Made by a program: the position numbers and the translations under genes. The notes beneath the pieces were generated by a model. That model was not told where the DNA came from and searched no databases. It was given only the letters and a program-made list of their open reading frames with translations. This document shows positions 25,141 to 33,769 of a stretch of 64,000 nucleotides of DNA, one piece after another. Within the stretch, counting starts at the first letter, position 1, and each line of letters opens with the position of its first letter. The stretch is taken from the NCBI GenBank assembly GCA_910588135.1, contig CAJUOT010000004.1, positions 25,809-89,808 on the forward strand. The letters run 5' to 3'. Origin of the DNA: an uncultured Oscillospiraceae bacterium (lineage in GTDB: Bacteria > Bacillota > Clostridia > Oscillospirales > Oscillospiraceae).

Positions 25141-25980
25141 ATGGAATGGATCGACCGGCTGAACCAGGCCGTGGAGTATCTGGAGGAGCATTTGGAGGAA
25201 CCCGACCTGGGGGAAGCGGCGAAAATCGCCTGCTGTTCCCCCTACCACTTCCAGCGGATGTTTTCCCTGCTGGCGGGGGCGCCGCTGTCGGAGTACCTCC
25301 GCCGCCGGAGGATGTCCCGGGCGGCGGCGGACCTGCAGAGCGGGGAGAAAATTGTGGACGTGGCGCTGAAATACGGCTACAGCTCGCCCACCGCCTTCAA
25401 CCGGGCCTTTCAGGCGGTGCACGGGCTGCCGCCCTCGGCGGCAAAAGCGCCGGGAGCGGTCCTCAAGAGCTATCCGCCCCTGCGCTTTGCCATCACCGTA
25501 CAAGGAGTGGAAAAAATGGAGTATCGGATCGAGAAAAAAGAGGCTTTCCGCATCGTGGGGGTGTCCGCCCCGCTGAAAAAGGATTTGGAGGAGAACTTTG
25601 CATGCGTGCCCCAGCTGTGGGGCAGGGCGGCGGCGGACGGCACCATCCCCCGGCTGGCCGCCCTGATGGACGGGGAGCCCAGGGGGCTGCTGGGGGTGTG
25701 CGACGGCTTGGACAGCGCCCGGTATTATATCGCCGTGGCCTCCTCTGCCCCGGCGGGGGAGGGGCTGGAGGCGTACACCGTCCCCGCCTTCACCTGGGCC
25801 GTGTTCCCCGGGGAGGGGGACAGCGCCGCCGCCGTCCAGGCCCTGGAGCGCCGGGTGGTGACGGAGTGGCTGCCCACCTCGGGCTACGAGTACGCCGAGG
25901 GGCCGGACGTGGAGGTGTATCTCAATCCGGAGTGCACCAAGTTTGAGGTGTGGATTCCCGTGGTCAAGGCGAAGAGCTGA
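25141..25980 (+). CDS. AraC-family regulator with GyrI-like effector domain
   Basis: 279 residues. The N-terminal double helix-turn-helix (about 1-110) includes AKIACCSPYHFQRMFSLLAG and VALKYGYSSPTAFNRAFQAV. The C-terminal GyrI-like/AraC_E_bind domain (about 120-279) has the order of a Rob or SbmC ligand domain (FRIVGVSAPLKKDLEE...FEVWIPV). Such proteins respond to amphiphilic drugs or ligands. AAAAGGAG precedes the ATG. It is a single gene between repeat B3 and a terminator, and its target is unknown. Confidence 0.9.
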   Translation: MEWIDRLNQAVEYLEEHLEEPDLGEAAKIACCSPYHFQRMFSLLAGAPLSEYLRRRRMSRAAADLQSGEKIVDVALKYGYSSPTAFNRAFQAVHGLPPSAAKAPGAVLKSYPPLRFAITVQGVEKMEYRIEKKEAFRIVGVSAPLKKDLEENFACVPQLWGRAAADGTIPRLAALMDGEPRGLLGVCDGLDSARYYIAVASSAPAGEGLEAYTVPAFTWAVFPGEGDSAAAVQALERRVVTEWLPTSGYEYAEGPDVEVYLNPECTKFEVWIPVVKAKS

Positions 25981-26020
25981 AAAAAGGTCCCGCACGGCGC
26001 AAACCGTGCGGGACCTTTTT
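25981..26020. terminator. Bidirectional terminator
   Basis: AAAAAGGTCCCGCACGG / CCGTGCGGGACCTTTTT with loop CGCAAA, between the convergent regulator and CoA-transferase genes. Confidence 0.92.
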
Positions 26021-26040
26021 GATGTGCTGGGTATGTAGGC

Positions 26041-27381
26041 TTAGCGCTTGCTGCTCCTGCGCCAGATGCCCATCTTTTCCGCGTTGGCGATGAGCTCCTC
26101 CCGGAAGTCCGGGTGGGCGATGGAGATGATGCCCTCCGCCCGCTCCCAGGTGGATTTGCCCTTGAGGTTGACCATGCCGTACTCGGTGACCAGGTACTGC
26201 ACGCAGGACCGGGGGTCGGTGGCGATGGAGCCCTGGGTCAGGGTGGGCACGATGCGGCTCTTCACGCTGCCGTCCTTGCCGGTGACGGTGGAGGACAGGC
26301 AGATAAAGCTCTTGCCGCCGTTGGACAGGTACGCGCCCATGACGAAGTCCAGCTGGCCGCCGGTGCCGGAGATCTGCCGGAGCCCGGCGGATTCCGCGTT
26401 CACCTGGCCGAACAGGTCCAGGTCGATGGCGTTGTTGATGGAGATGAAGTTGTCCAGCTGGGCCAGCACCCGCACGTCGTTGGTGTAGTCCACGGGAGCC
26501 GCCATCACGTCCGGGTTGCGGTTGACGTAGTCGTACAGCTTCTGTGTGCCCGCGGCGAAGGCGTACACCTGCCGGCCCTTGTCCAGGTTCTTGCGTTTGC
26601 CGGTGATCTTGCCCGCCAGGGCGATGTCCACAAAGCCGTCCACGTACATCTCGGTGTGGACGCCCAGGTCCTTCAGGTCGGACTGGGCGATCATGGAGCC
26701 CACCGCGTTGGGCATACCGCCGATCCCCAGCTGGAGGCAGGCCCCATCGGGAATCTCCGGCACGATCAGGTTGGCCACCGCCTTGTCCACGTCCGAGGGC
26801 TCGCCGCCCCCGCCCAGCTGGGCGATGGGGGGATTGTCCCCCTCCACCACGAAATCCACATCCTGGATATTGATCTCGCTGCCGGTGAGGCCGTACACCC
26901 AGGGCATATTTTGGTTCACCTCGACGATGATGGTCTTGGCTTTGTCCATCATGTCCTTCAGGTGGGAGGCCGCCAGGGCGAAGCTGAAATTGCCGTGGGC
27001 GTCCATGGGGGTGGTCTGCACCATCACCACGTCCACGTCCACGTTCTCCCGGTAGAACCGGGGCAGCTCGGAGTAGCGGATGGGGGAGAAATAGCCCATG
27101 CCCTTGGAGATGATCTTGCGGTCCACCCCCGAGCAGTGCCACGCGTTCCAGGTGAAGTGCTCCCCGGCGTCGTCCGCCTTGCAGATCTCGGGCATCCACA
27201 TGGTGACGCCGCCGCGGACTTTTACGTCGTACAGCTCGTCCTTGCGCGCCGCCAGGGCCGCGTCCAGGGCCACGGGGTGGTTGGTGCACCAGGTGTAGTC
27301 CACCCAGTCGCCCGACTTGACCACCTTCACCGCCTCCTGGGCGGTGGTGAGTTTTTCTTTATAAAGTGCCTGGTAATCCAT
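26041..27381 (-). CDS. Butyryl-CoA:acetate / 4-hydroxybutyrate CoA-transferase family
   Basis: 446 residues of the AbfT/But/Cat1 class I family. The catalytic glutamate is probably Glu244 in [11 protein letters not shown]. The glycine loop is [13 protein letters not shown] (about 217-228), and the late [12 protein letters not shown] is typical. It exchanges CoA between butyryl- or 4-hydroxybutyryl-CoA and acetate, the last step of fermentative butyrate formation. It follows thiolase with a 15-base gap and ends at a strong terminator, so the two form an operon. Substrate choice within the family cannot be read from the sequence. Confidence 0.88.
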   Translation of the reverse strand: MDYQALYKEKLTTAQEAVKVVKSGDWVDYTWCTNHPVALDAALAARKDELYDVKVRGGVTMWMPEICKADDAGEHFTWNAWHCSGVDRKIISKGMGYFSPIRYSELPRFYRENVDVDVVMVQTTPMDAHGNFSFALAASHLKDMMDKAKTIIVEVNQNMPWVYGLTGSEINIQDVDFVVEGDNPPIAQLGGGGEPSDVDKAVANLIVPEIPDGACLQLGIGGMPNAVGSMIAQSDLKDLGVHTEMYVDGFVDIALAGKITGKRKNLDKGRQVYAFAAGTQKLYDYVNRNPDVMAAPVDYTNDVRVLAQLDNFISINNAIDLDLFGQVNAESAGLRQISGTGGQLDFVMGAYLSNGGKSFICLSSTVTGKDGSVKSRIVPTLTQGSIATDPRSCVQYLVTEYGMVNLKGKSTWERAEGIISIAHPDFREELIANAEKMGIWRRSSKR

Positions 27382-27396
27382 ATCAGACCCCGGAAC

Positions 27397-28656
27397 TCAG
27401 CACTTCTCGAAGATGGTGGCAACGCCCATGCCGCCGCCGATGCACAGGGTGGCAAGGCCCTTCTTGGCCTCGGGCCGCTTGGCCATCTCGTGGAGCAGGG
27501 TGACGATGATCCGCGCGCCGGAGGCGCCCACGGGGTGGCCGATGGAGATGGCGCCGCCGTTGACGTTCACCTTGCTCATGTCGAAGTCCAGCTCACGGGC
27601 CACGGCGATGGACTGGGCGGCAAAGGCCTCGTTGGCCTCCACCAGGTCGATGTCCTTGATGGTCAGGCCGGCCTTGGCCATGGCGTCCCGGGAGGCGGGC
27701 ACGGGGCCCACGCCCATGATCTTGGGGTCCACGCCGCCGTGGCCCCAGCTCACCAGCTTGGCCATGGGCTTCAGGCCGTACTTCTCCACCGCCTCGCCGG
27801 AGGCCAGCACGATGGCGGCCGCGCCGTCGTTGATGCCGGAGGCGTTGGCGGCGGTGACCCGCTGGACGTGCTTGCGGGTGTCGGCCTCGTGGACCTGGGT
27901 GACCTCGAAGGTGTGGACGACCTCGTCCTCAACGCCCTCGGGACCCACGGGGAACGCGCCGCGCAGTTTGGCGATGCCCTCGGCGGTGACGCCCGCCTTG
28001 GGGAACTCGTCCACCTTGAACTCCACCATTTCCTTCTTCTTCTTCACCATCACGGGGACGATCTCGTCGTCGAACCTGCCGGCCTTCTGGGCGGCCTCGG
28101 TCTTCTGCTGGGAAGAGGCGGCGAAGGCGTCCAGCTCCTCGCGGGTGATGCCCCAGATGTCGCAGATGTTCTCGGCGGTGGTGCCCATGTGGTAGTTGTT
28201 ATAGGCGTCCCACAATCCGTCCTTGATCATGGTGTCCACCAGCTTCTTGTCGCCCATGCGGGCGCCCCAGCGGGCGTCCATGGAGGCGAAGGGGGCGGCG
28301 CTCATGTTCTCGGTGCCGCCGCACACCACGATCTCCGCGTCGCCGGAACGGATGGCGCGGCCGGCCTCGATGACGGACTTCATGCCGGAGCCGCACACCA
28401 TGCCCACGGTGTAGGCGGGGACGGAGTAGGGCACGCCGGCCTTGACGGCCACCTGGCGGGCGGGGTTCTGGCCCTGGGCGGCGGTGAGGATGCAGCCGAA
28501 CATGACCTCGTCCACCTGCTCGGGCTTCACGTTGGCGCGGTTCAGGGCTTCCTTCACCACGGCGGCGCCCAGGTCGGTGGCGGGGACGTCCTTCAGGCTC
28601 CCGCCAAAGGAGCCCACCGCGGTGCGGCAGCAGCTGACGACATACAAATCTTTCAT
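27397..28656 (-). CDS. Acetyl-CoA acetyltransferase (thiolase)
   Basis: 419 residues. Condensing Cys88 (VCGSGMKS), the HPVGASGAR histidine and the late catalytic Cys in TLCIGGGMG are all present. It condenses two acetyl-CoA as the first step to butyryl-CoA. It is about 25 residues longer than usual: a segment PVGPEGVEDEVVHTFEVTQV (about residues 235-265) is inserted before AANASGINDGAAA. GGAGG lies upstream of the ATG. First gene of the operon with the CoA-transferase, and led by a consensus promoter. Confidence 0.95.
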   Translation of the reverse strand: MKDLYVVSCCRTAVGSFGGSLKDVPATDLGAAVVKEALNRANVKPEQVDEVMFGCILTAAQGQNPARQVAVKAGVPYSVPAYTVGMVCGSGMKSVIEAGRAIRSGDAEIVVCGGTENMSAAPFASMDARWGARMGDKKLVDTMIKDGLWDAYNNYHMGTTAENICDIWGITREELDAFAASSQQKTEAAQKAGRFDDEIVPVMVKKKKEMVEFKVDEFPKAGVTAEGIAKLRGAFPVGPEGVEDEVVHTFEVTQVHEADTRKHVQRVTAANASGINDGAAAIVLASGEAVEKYGLKPMAKLVSWGHGGVDPKIMGVGPVPASRDAMAKAGLTIKDIDLVEANEAFAAQSIAVARELDFDMSKVNVNGGAISIGHPVGASGARIIVTLLHEMAKRPEAKKGLATLCIGGGMGVATIFEKC

Positions 28657-28718
28657 GGGAATCGACCTCCAAAATCATTTTTCTTGTTGAATCCCTCTTT
28701 GTTAAGATTCTAACTAAC

Positions 28719-28747
28719 ATTATAAACGGAGGGGGAGGAAAATGCAA
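28719..28747 (-). promoter_or_regulatory. Promoter of the thiolase operon
   Basis: TTGCAT (28747-28742), 17 bp, TATAAT (28724-28719) on the minus strand; leader about 55 bases. Confidence 0.8.
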
Positions 28748-28793
28748 CAGGGAAAGAGGGGGTTTCGCCCAAAATTTAGACGGGTCCGCCATC

Positions 28794-29062
28794 GGCGGCC
28801 CTGCCGGGGGCGATATTTTTTCAAAGCCCCGCTTCGGGCCTCCGGCGGGGTACTTTTCCCCCGTGGGAAAAGTACCCAAAAGGACGCTTAGGGGGTGGCC
28901 GCCGGTTCGAGGCGGCCCCATAGGCGGGCCGCGTTTACAGTCGGGCCTCCCCCTAAGAACCCCCGGTTTTTAAGGGCACGCCGCTTTCAAAGCGTGGGGG
29001 AATGACCGGCTTGCGCTGATTACGCACAGATTTTCCTTCGATTTCCGGCCCACAGGGGCCTG
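28794..29062 (-). repeat. Family B repeat, copy B4
   Basis: The perfect 13 bp hairpin is GGGTACTTTTCCC (28848-28860) / GGGAAAAGTACCC (28865-28877). The nine-base long-range stem is CTTAGGGGG (28887-28895) / CCCCCTAAG (28949-28957), and the end block GGCCCACAGGGGCC is shared with B2. An extra 40 bp hairpin (GCCCCGCTTCGGGC) is inserted beside the main hairpin. It lies head to head with B5. Confidence 0.8.
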
Positions 29063-29136
29063 TATGGGCAATGAAACGGAAACTTCCGCGTCTCCCGACA
29101 ACGCCTAAATGGTGCTGGCTGCGCCCCGCGGCGGAG

Positions 29137-29400
29137 CTAGGGCCGAACGGCGCACCATGGAGGCGCTGTTCGTGGGCCCCGCCATGTTTCAGTACCAGGA
29201 CATTGGCGGCAGCGCCAATAGGGGGATATCAGTCCCGGCCCCGCGCGCCGGAAGGGTTACACCCCTTTCCCGTATAGGCCGCCCCCTAAGCGCGCTCTTT
29301 GGTTACTTTCTCTCGCGCGAGAGAAAGTAACGGCGCTGAGCGCCGGTGGCGCTCGTCCAGCGCCGACCGAGCCGAAGGCGAGAACCCCGGCAGGGGCGTA
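29137..29400 (+). repeat. Family B repeat, copy B5
   Basis: Carries the 5' module (GGCGGCAGCGCCAATAGGGG, 29205-29224) fused directly to the 3' strand GGCCGCCCCCTAAG and a perfect 13 bp hairpin (29302-29314 / 29319-29331, loop GCGC). The first half of the long-range stem is missing. Only about 75 bases separate it from inverted copy B4. With B4 and D2 it accounts for the 777 bp gap between thiolase and the ATPase. Confidence 0.78.
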
Positions 29401-29414
29401 CCCTGCCATCCCGC

Positions 29415-29437
29415 GGGCGGATGATATCCGCCCCTAC
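29415..29437 (-). repeat. Family D half-element D2 at the ATPase stop codon
   Basis: On the minus strand GTAGGGGCGGATATCATCCG then CCC, matching an end of D1 (51227-51298). The TAG inside its first four bases is the stop codon of the P-type ATPase gene. Confidence 0.7.
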
Positions 29438-32055
29438 GGGGCGGAGCGCCGGACGGCCTTCTCAATCTCGCAGACCACAAGCGGGGTGAGGGACAGAGCC
29501 AGCACCACAAGCCACTCCGTGGCGTTCAGGGCACACACCTGGAACACCGCCATCAGCGGGGGAACCAGCAGCACGGACAGCTGGAGGGCCATGCCCACCA
29601 GAAACGCCTTGTTCATGGCGGGGTTGGTGAGCAGGCCGATGCGGGCGATGGACTGGGTCTCGCTGCGCACGTCGAAGGCGTGGAACAGCTGGCAGAAGGT
29701 GAGGGTGGCGAAGGCCATGGTGTTGGCGGTGGCGTCGGCCACGCCGGGGTCGCTGAGCACATACTCCCCCAGCCAGTAGGCCGCCAGGGTCAGCAGGCCC
29801 ACCATGGCCCCCTGCCACGCCAGACGGAGGGAGAACGCTTTGGTAAACAGGGGCTGGTTGGCGGGGCGGGGCTTTTCCTCCATCACGGAGGGCTCCACCG
29901 GCTCCATGCCCAGGGCCAGAGCGGGCAGGGAGTCGGTGACCAGGTTGAGCCACAGCAGCTGCACCGCCACCAGGGGCGGCTGGTGAAAGTTGAAGAGGGT
30001 GGCCAGGAAGAGCGTCACGATCTCCCCGATGTTGCAGGAGAGCAGGTAGTGGATGGCCTTCTTGATATTGGAGTAGATGCCCCGCCCCTGCTCCACCGCC
30101 TTGACGATGGTGGCGAAGTTGTCGTCGGTGAGAATCATGTCCGCCGCGCCCTTGGCCACGTCGGTGCCGGTGATGCCCATGGCGCAGCCGATGTCCGCCA
30201 CCTTCAGGGCGGGGGCGTCGTTGACGCCGTCCCCGGTCATGGCCACCACCATGCCCTTCTTCTGCCACGCCTTGACAATGCGCATTTTGTGCTCCGGGGA
30301 CACCCGGGCGTAGACGGCGAATTTGTCCACGTCCTGCTCCAGCAGCTCCTGGGGCATGAAGTCCAGGTCCTCCCCGGTGATGGCCAGATCGCCGCTCCGG
30401 AAAATGTCCAGTTCCTTGGCGATGGCCACGGCGGTGAGCTTGTGGTCCCCGGTGATCATCACCGGGCGGATGCCCGCGGCGTAGCACTGCTCCACCGCGT
30501 CCTTCACCTCCATGCGGGGCGGGTCGATCATGCCCACCAGCCCCGCGAAGGTGAGCCCGGTCTCCAGCTCCTGGCTGGTGGGTTCTCCGGAGGGCAGTGC
30601 CTCGATGTCCTTATACCCGCAGGCGAGGACCCGCAGGGCCTGCTCCGCCATGGAGCCGTTGGCGTTCTCCACGTCCCGGGCGAAGGCGGCGGTGAGGGGA
30701 ACCGCCGTCCCCGCCAGGATGTGGGTGCACCGGGACAGCAGCACGTCCGGGGCGCCCTTCACCATCACCCGGTATTTCCCGGGCTGGCCGGGGAGGGGGT
30801 GGACGGTGCTCATCAGCTTGCGCTCCGAGTCGAAGGGCAGCTCGGACACCCGGGGCATCTCCCGCTCCAGCTGGTTTTTGTCCAGGCCGTCCAGCAGCGC
30901 CGCGTCCACAAAGGCGGTCTCGGTGGGGTCGCCGGTGGTCTTTCCGTCGGGGGAGAGCACCGTGTCGTTGCACAGCGCGCCGATGGTCAGCGCCTCTTTG
31001 CGGTGGCGGTCCCCGGAGCTCCACACCTGCTTTACCGTCATGCGGTTCTGGGTCAGGGTGCCCGTCTTGTCCGAGCAGATCACCCCGGCGCAGCCCAGGG
31101 TCTCCACGGCGGGGAGCTTTTTCACGATGGCGTTGTGTTTCACCATCCGCTGGACGCCCAGGGCCAGCACGATGGTGACGATGGCGGGCAGGCCCTCCGG
31201 GATGGCGGCCACCGCCAGGGACACCGCTGCCATGAGCATTTCCAGAATGGGCCGGTGGTAGAGCAGCCCCACCCCGAACATCACGGCGCACACCGCAAGG
31301 CACACGAAGGACAGGGTTTTGGAGATCTCCGCCAGCTTGCGCTGGAGGGGGGTGGAGGCGTCCTCCTCCCCCATGAGCATCCCGGCGATGCGGCCCACCT
31401 CGGTGTCCATCCCCGTGTCCGTCACCACGCACACCGCCCGCCCGTTGGTGATGACGGTGGACGAGATGACCATGTTGCTCCGGTCACCCAGGGCGGTGCC
31501 CTCGGGCAGAACCTCGTCCGCCCGCTTCTCCACGGGGACGGATTCCCCGGTCATGGCCGACTCGTCCGCCTTTAAATTGGCGCACTCCAGGATGCGGGCG
31601 TCGGCGGGGACCAGATCCCCCGCCTCCAGCACGATGATGTCGCCGGGGACCAGCTGGTCCGTCTCCAGCCGGATCTGCTCCCCGCCCCGGACCACCTTGG
31701 CCAGGGGGGCGGACATTTTCTGCAGGGCCTCCAGGGCCTTTTCCGCGCTGTCCTCCTGAGAGATGGAGATGCAGGCGTTCACCACCACGATCACCAGGAT
31801 GATGACGGCCTCGATCCAGTCCTCCCCGGCGGAGGACACCAGGGACAGCGCCGCCGCGGCCAGCAGCACCAGGATCATGGGGTCCTTCATCTGGTCCAGG
31901 AACCGGGCCCACAGGGGCTTCTTCGGCGCGCCGGCCAGCCGGTTTGGGCCGTACCGCTCCAGCCGCTCCGCCCCCTGGCGGGGGGAGAGGCCGGAACGGC
32001 TGGTGTCCAGCCCGCTGAGGGTCTGGCCGGGGGTCTTGGCATACCATTGGCTCAT
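29434..32055 (-). CDS. P2A-type cation ATPase, probable Mn2+/Ca2+ exporter
   Basis: 873 residues with the full SERCA-like plan: actuator TGES (169-172), PEGLP in M4 (286-290), phosphorylated Asp329 in DKTGTLT, hinge GDGVNDAPALK, and M5-M6 motifs including NLVTDSLPALALG. It pumps divalent cations out of the cytoplasm. A yybP-ykoY Mn2+ riboswitch sits directly upstream, as it does at Lactococcus yoaB, so manganese export is the likely role even though the family is usually called calcium-transporting. The stop codon is the TAG of repeat D2. Confidence 0.93.
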   Translation of the reverse strand: MSQWYAKTPGQTLSGLDTSRSGLSPRQGAERLERYGPNRLAGAPKKPLWARFLDQMKDPMILVLLAAAALSLVSSAGEDWIEAVIILVIVVVNACISISQEDSAEKALEALQKMSAPLAKVVRGGEQIRLETDQLVPGDIIVLEAGDLVPADARILECANLKADESAMTGESVPVEKRADEVLPEGTALGDRSNMVISSTVITNGRAVCVVTDTGMDTEVGRIAGMLMGEEDASTPLQRKLAEISKTLSFVCLAVCAVMFGVGLLYHRPILEMLMAAVSLAVAAIPEGLPAIVTIVLALGVQRMVKHNAIVKKLPAVETLGCAGVICSDKTGTLTQNRMTVKQVWSSGDRHRKEALTIGALCNDTVLSPDGKTTGDPTETAFVDAALLDGLDKNQLEREMPRVSELPFDSERKLMSTVHPLPGQPGKYRVMVKGAPDVLLSRCTHILAGTAVPLTAAFARDVENANGSMAEQALRVLACGYKDIEALPSGEPTSQELETGLTFAGLVGMIDPPRMEVKDAVEQCYAAGIRPVMITGDHKLTAVAIAKELDIFRSGDLAITGEDLDFMPQELLEQDVDKFAVYARVSPEHKMRIVKAWQKKGMVVAMTGDGVNDAPALKVADIGCAMGITGTDVAKGAADMILTDDNFATIVKAVEQGRGIYSNIKKAIHYLLSCNIGEIVTLFLATLFNFHQPPLVAVQLLWLNLVTDSLPALALGMEPVEPSVMEEKPRPANQPLFTKAFSLRLAWQGAMVGLLTLAAYWLGEYVLSDPGVADATANTMAFATLTFCQLFHAFDVRSETQSIARIGLLTNPAMNKAFLVGMALQLSVLLVPPLMAVFQVCALNATEWLVVLALSLTPLVVCEIEKAVRRSAP

Positions 32056-32144
32056 AGTCCAACAACTCCTTTTCTGTACACAATTCTATGATACTGATCG
32101 CAGGGGTCGAATGATAGGGAAGGGGGACAGGCCGGGGGAGGGAA

Positions 32145-32283
32145 CGAAAAAAAGACCTATCCACAGCACTGTGCTGTGGATAGGTCTTACCGTTTCATGC
32201 GGAACCAGAGGGGAACTCCCCTCTTGCTGTTGATCGCCGCCGCGGGACAAGCCCGCCGGTTACTCCCCTATCACATTGGGAAG
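32145..32283 (-). ncRNA. yybP-ykoY Mn2+ riboswitch
   Basis: On the minus strand the aptamer contains AGGGGAGTAACCGGC, a central stem, GGTTCCGCATGAAACGGTAA and AAGACC, the conserved signature. An 18 bp perfect hairpin (32152-32188) that includes AAGACC follows and ends in seven T. This terminator would be disfavoured when Mn2+ stabilises the aptamer, giving an ON switch. It lies 80 bases before the P-type ATPase gene, a known target class. Confidence 0.88.
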
Positions 32284-32312
32284 ATGATACCAGAAACGGG
32301 GAGCAATGTCAA
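32284..32312 (-). promoter_or_regulatory. Promoter of the Mn2+ riboswitch-ATPase unit
   Basis: TTGACA (32312-32307), 17 bp, TATCAT (32289-32284) on the minus strand. Confidence 0.85.
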
Positions 32313-32321
32313 GGGGGAAAC

Positions 32322-32513
32322 GCGGCCAATCGGAGCGTGACAACAGGGAAGCGCGAAGATAGCCGCGCAGGGGAGCTTGGAACGGAGCGAGGGCGAGCGC
32401 AGGCCCGCGCAGGCGGGCCGGAGACCAGCCCGAGTCGGAGCGAAAGCGACCCGGCCGTGCGGCCAATCGGAGCGTGACAGCAGGGAAGCGCGAAGATAGC
32501 CGCGCAGGGGAGC
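32322..32513 (+). repeat. Family C repeat, copy C5, with 55 bp direct repeats
   Basis: Two 55 bp direct repeats (32322-32376 and 32459-32513, one mismatch) flank an 82 bp core, giving a period of 137 bp. The core (GCTTGGAACGGAGCGAGGG... CCCGAGTCGGAGCGAAAGCG) aligns with C3. The second repeat ends at the base before the ppiC stop codon. Here the element is antisense to the neighbouring genes. Confidence 0.82.
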
Positions 32514-33686
32514 CTACCCCACCCCGCCGCTCTCCACGGGGGCGCTCTCGGCGGGGGCGTCCCGCTCGGCCAGGGCCTGCTGGTAGGCGGTCTGCCGCTC
32601 AAAGACGGCGGCCACGTCCAGGGCGTCCAGGGCGGGGGCGCGGGTGATCTCCGTCTCGTCCGTCCACTGCTCGATCAGCGCCCCCAGGGCGTCGGCGCGG
32701 AAGTTCTCCCGGCACTGCTCCACCGCCTCGTCCGCCAGGGGCAGGCGCAGCATGATGTGATAGCCGTAGTCCGTCTCCACCACGCCGGACAGGCCGCCCT
32801 CGGCCAGCTCCAGCGCGGCCTCCCGGAAGCCGCCCACCAGGGAGGCGGTGCTGTCGAAGGTATAGCCGTCCGGGTTGTTCTGGGGGTTGTCCTCGCTGTG
32901 GGCCATCATCAGCTCGTCAAATTTGGCGGGCAGGGCGTCCGCCCCCACGGCCTGGAGCTGGGAGAGCAGGTCCTCCGCCTGGGCCTTCTTTTCGGCAATC
33001 ACATCCTCCGCCAGGGGCTGGTTGCTGTCGTCCACCGTTTTGAGCAGGATGTGCTTGACGCGGAACACCCCGGTCTGGCTGATGTAGTCCGCCAGCTCCT
33101 GCTCGCTGGGCGCGTGGGTGACGGCGGCCAGCAGGTTGTCATAGTAGGCGTCGGAGAGGGTCAGGTACTGGATGGAGCCGTCAGACAGCCCGTAGGAGGA
33201 CTTGAGCAGCTCCCTGGTGTCCGCGGATATGCTGTCCTTGGCGGCCTGGGTCTGGGCGTCGGTGGGCAGGCAGCCCAGCTCCGCCGCCTTTTGCCGCAGC
33301 AGGGCCTCGTTGGTGCAGAAGGTGACGGCGTCGTCCATCAGCTGGGGGGCGTAGTCGCTGATGCTGAGGCCGTACATTCCGTAGTTCATCATGAAATAGT
33401 AGCAGCTGTAGTTCAGCCAGTAGAGGAACAGGTCGGCGGGGACCTCCTCGCCGCCGATGGTGAGGGCCGTGTCCCCGGCGGACATCCCGGCGGAGAACTC
33501 CAGCACGCCCTGGCTCAGGTCGGCCACGATTTCGGGGGAGGGGCTGGGGCTGGATTCTTCGGGGGCGGAGGGGCTGGGGCTGGGCCCATCGGAGGGGTCT
33601 GTGCCGCCGTCGGGCTTGCAGGCGAACAGGGACAGGGCCATGGCCCCGGACAAGAGCAGGGCCAGCAGTCGGTTCCAATTTTTCAT
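32514..33686 (-). CDS. PrsA/PpiC-type peptidyl-prolyl isomerase lipoprotein
   Basis: 390 residues from the ATG at 33686 (GGAG six bases upstream). A lipoprotein signal MKNWNRLLALLLSGAMALSL ends in lipobox LFAC. A Ser/Pro-rich linker, a SurA-like N domain (about 75-195) and a parvulin domain (VKHILLKT... DYGYHIMLRL, about 215-330) follow. It should fold secreted proteins outside the membrane. A Pro/Glu/Ser-rich tail ends GGVG against repeat C5. It has its own promoter at 33740-33768. Confidence 0.88.
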   Translation of the reverse strand: MKNWNRLLALLLSGAMALSLFACKPDGGTDPSDGPSPSPSAPEESSPSPSPEIVADLSQGVLEFSAGMSAGDTALTIGGEEVPADLFLYWLNYSCYYFMMNYGMYGLSISDYAPQLMDDAVTFCTNEALLRQKAAELGCLPTDAQTQAAKDSISADTRELLKSSYGLSDGSIQYLTLSDAYYDNLLAAVTHAPSEQELADYISQTGVFRVKHILLKTVDDSNQPLAEDVIAEKKAQAEDLLSQLQAVGADALPAKFDELMMAHSEDNPQNNPDGYTFDSTASLVGGFREAALELAEGGLSGVVETDYGYHIMLRLPLADEAVEQCRENFRADALGALIEQWTDETEITRAPALDALDVAAVFERQTAYQQALAERDAPAESAPVESGGVG

Positions 33687-33739
33687 GGTATTCTCCAATC
33701 ACAGGGCGAAATTTCGCGGCCACGGGGCCGTTGGGGGGT

Positions 33740-33768
33740 ATTATACATCAAAAAGCATGAAAATGCAA
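33740..33768 (-). promoter_or_regulatory. Promoter of the PpiC lipoprotein gene
   Basis: TTGCAT (33768-33763), 17 bp, TATAAT (33745-33740), preceded by TG; placed just after the mfd stop. Confidence 0.8.
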
Positions 33769-33769
33769 A

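Noticed and set aside
28657..29433. Insertion sequence or integrase gene to mobilise the repeats
   Set aside because: No transposase, integrase or reverse transcriptase frame found anywhere in the window; any driver would have to act in trans.
4610..29440. CRISPR array
   Set aside because: Repeats are widely dispersed, of different lengths and without regular spacers, and no cas gene is present.
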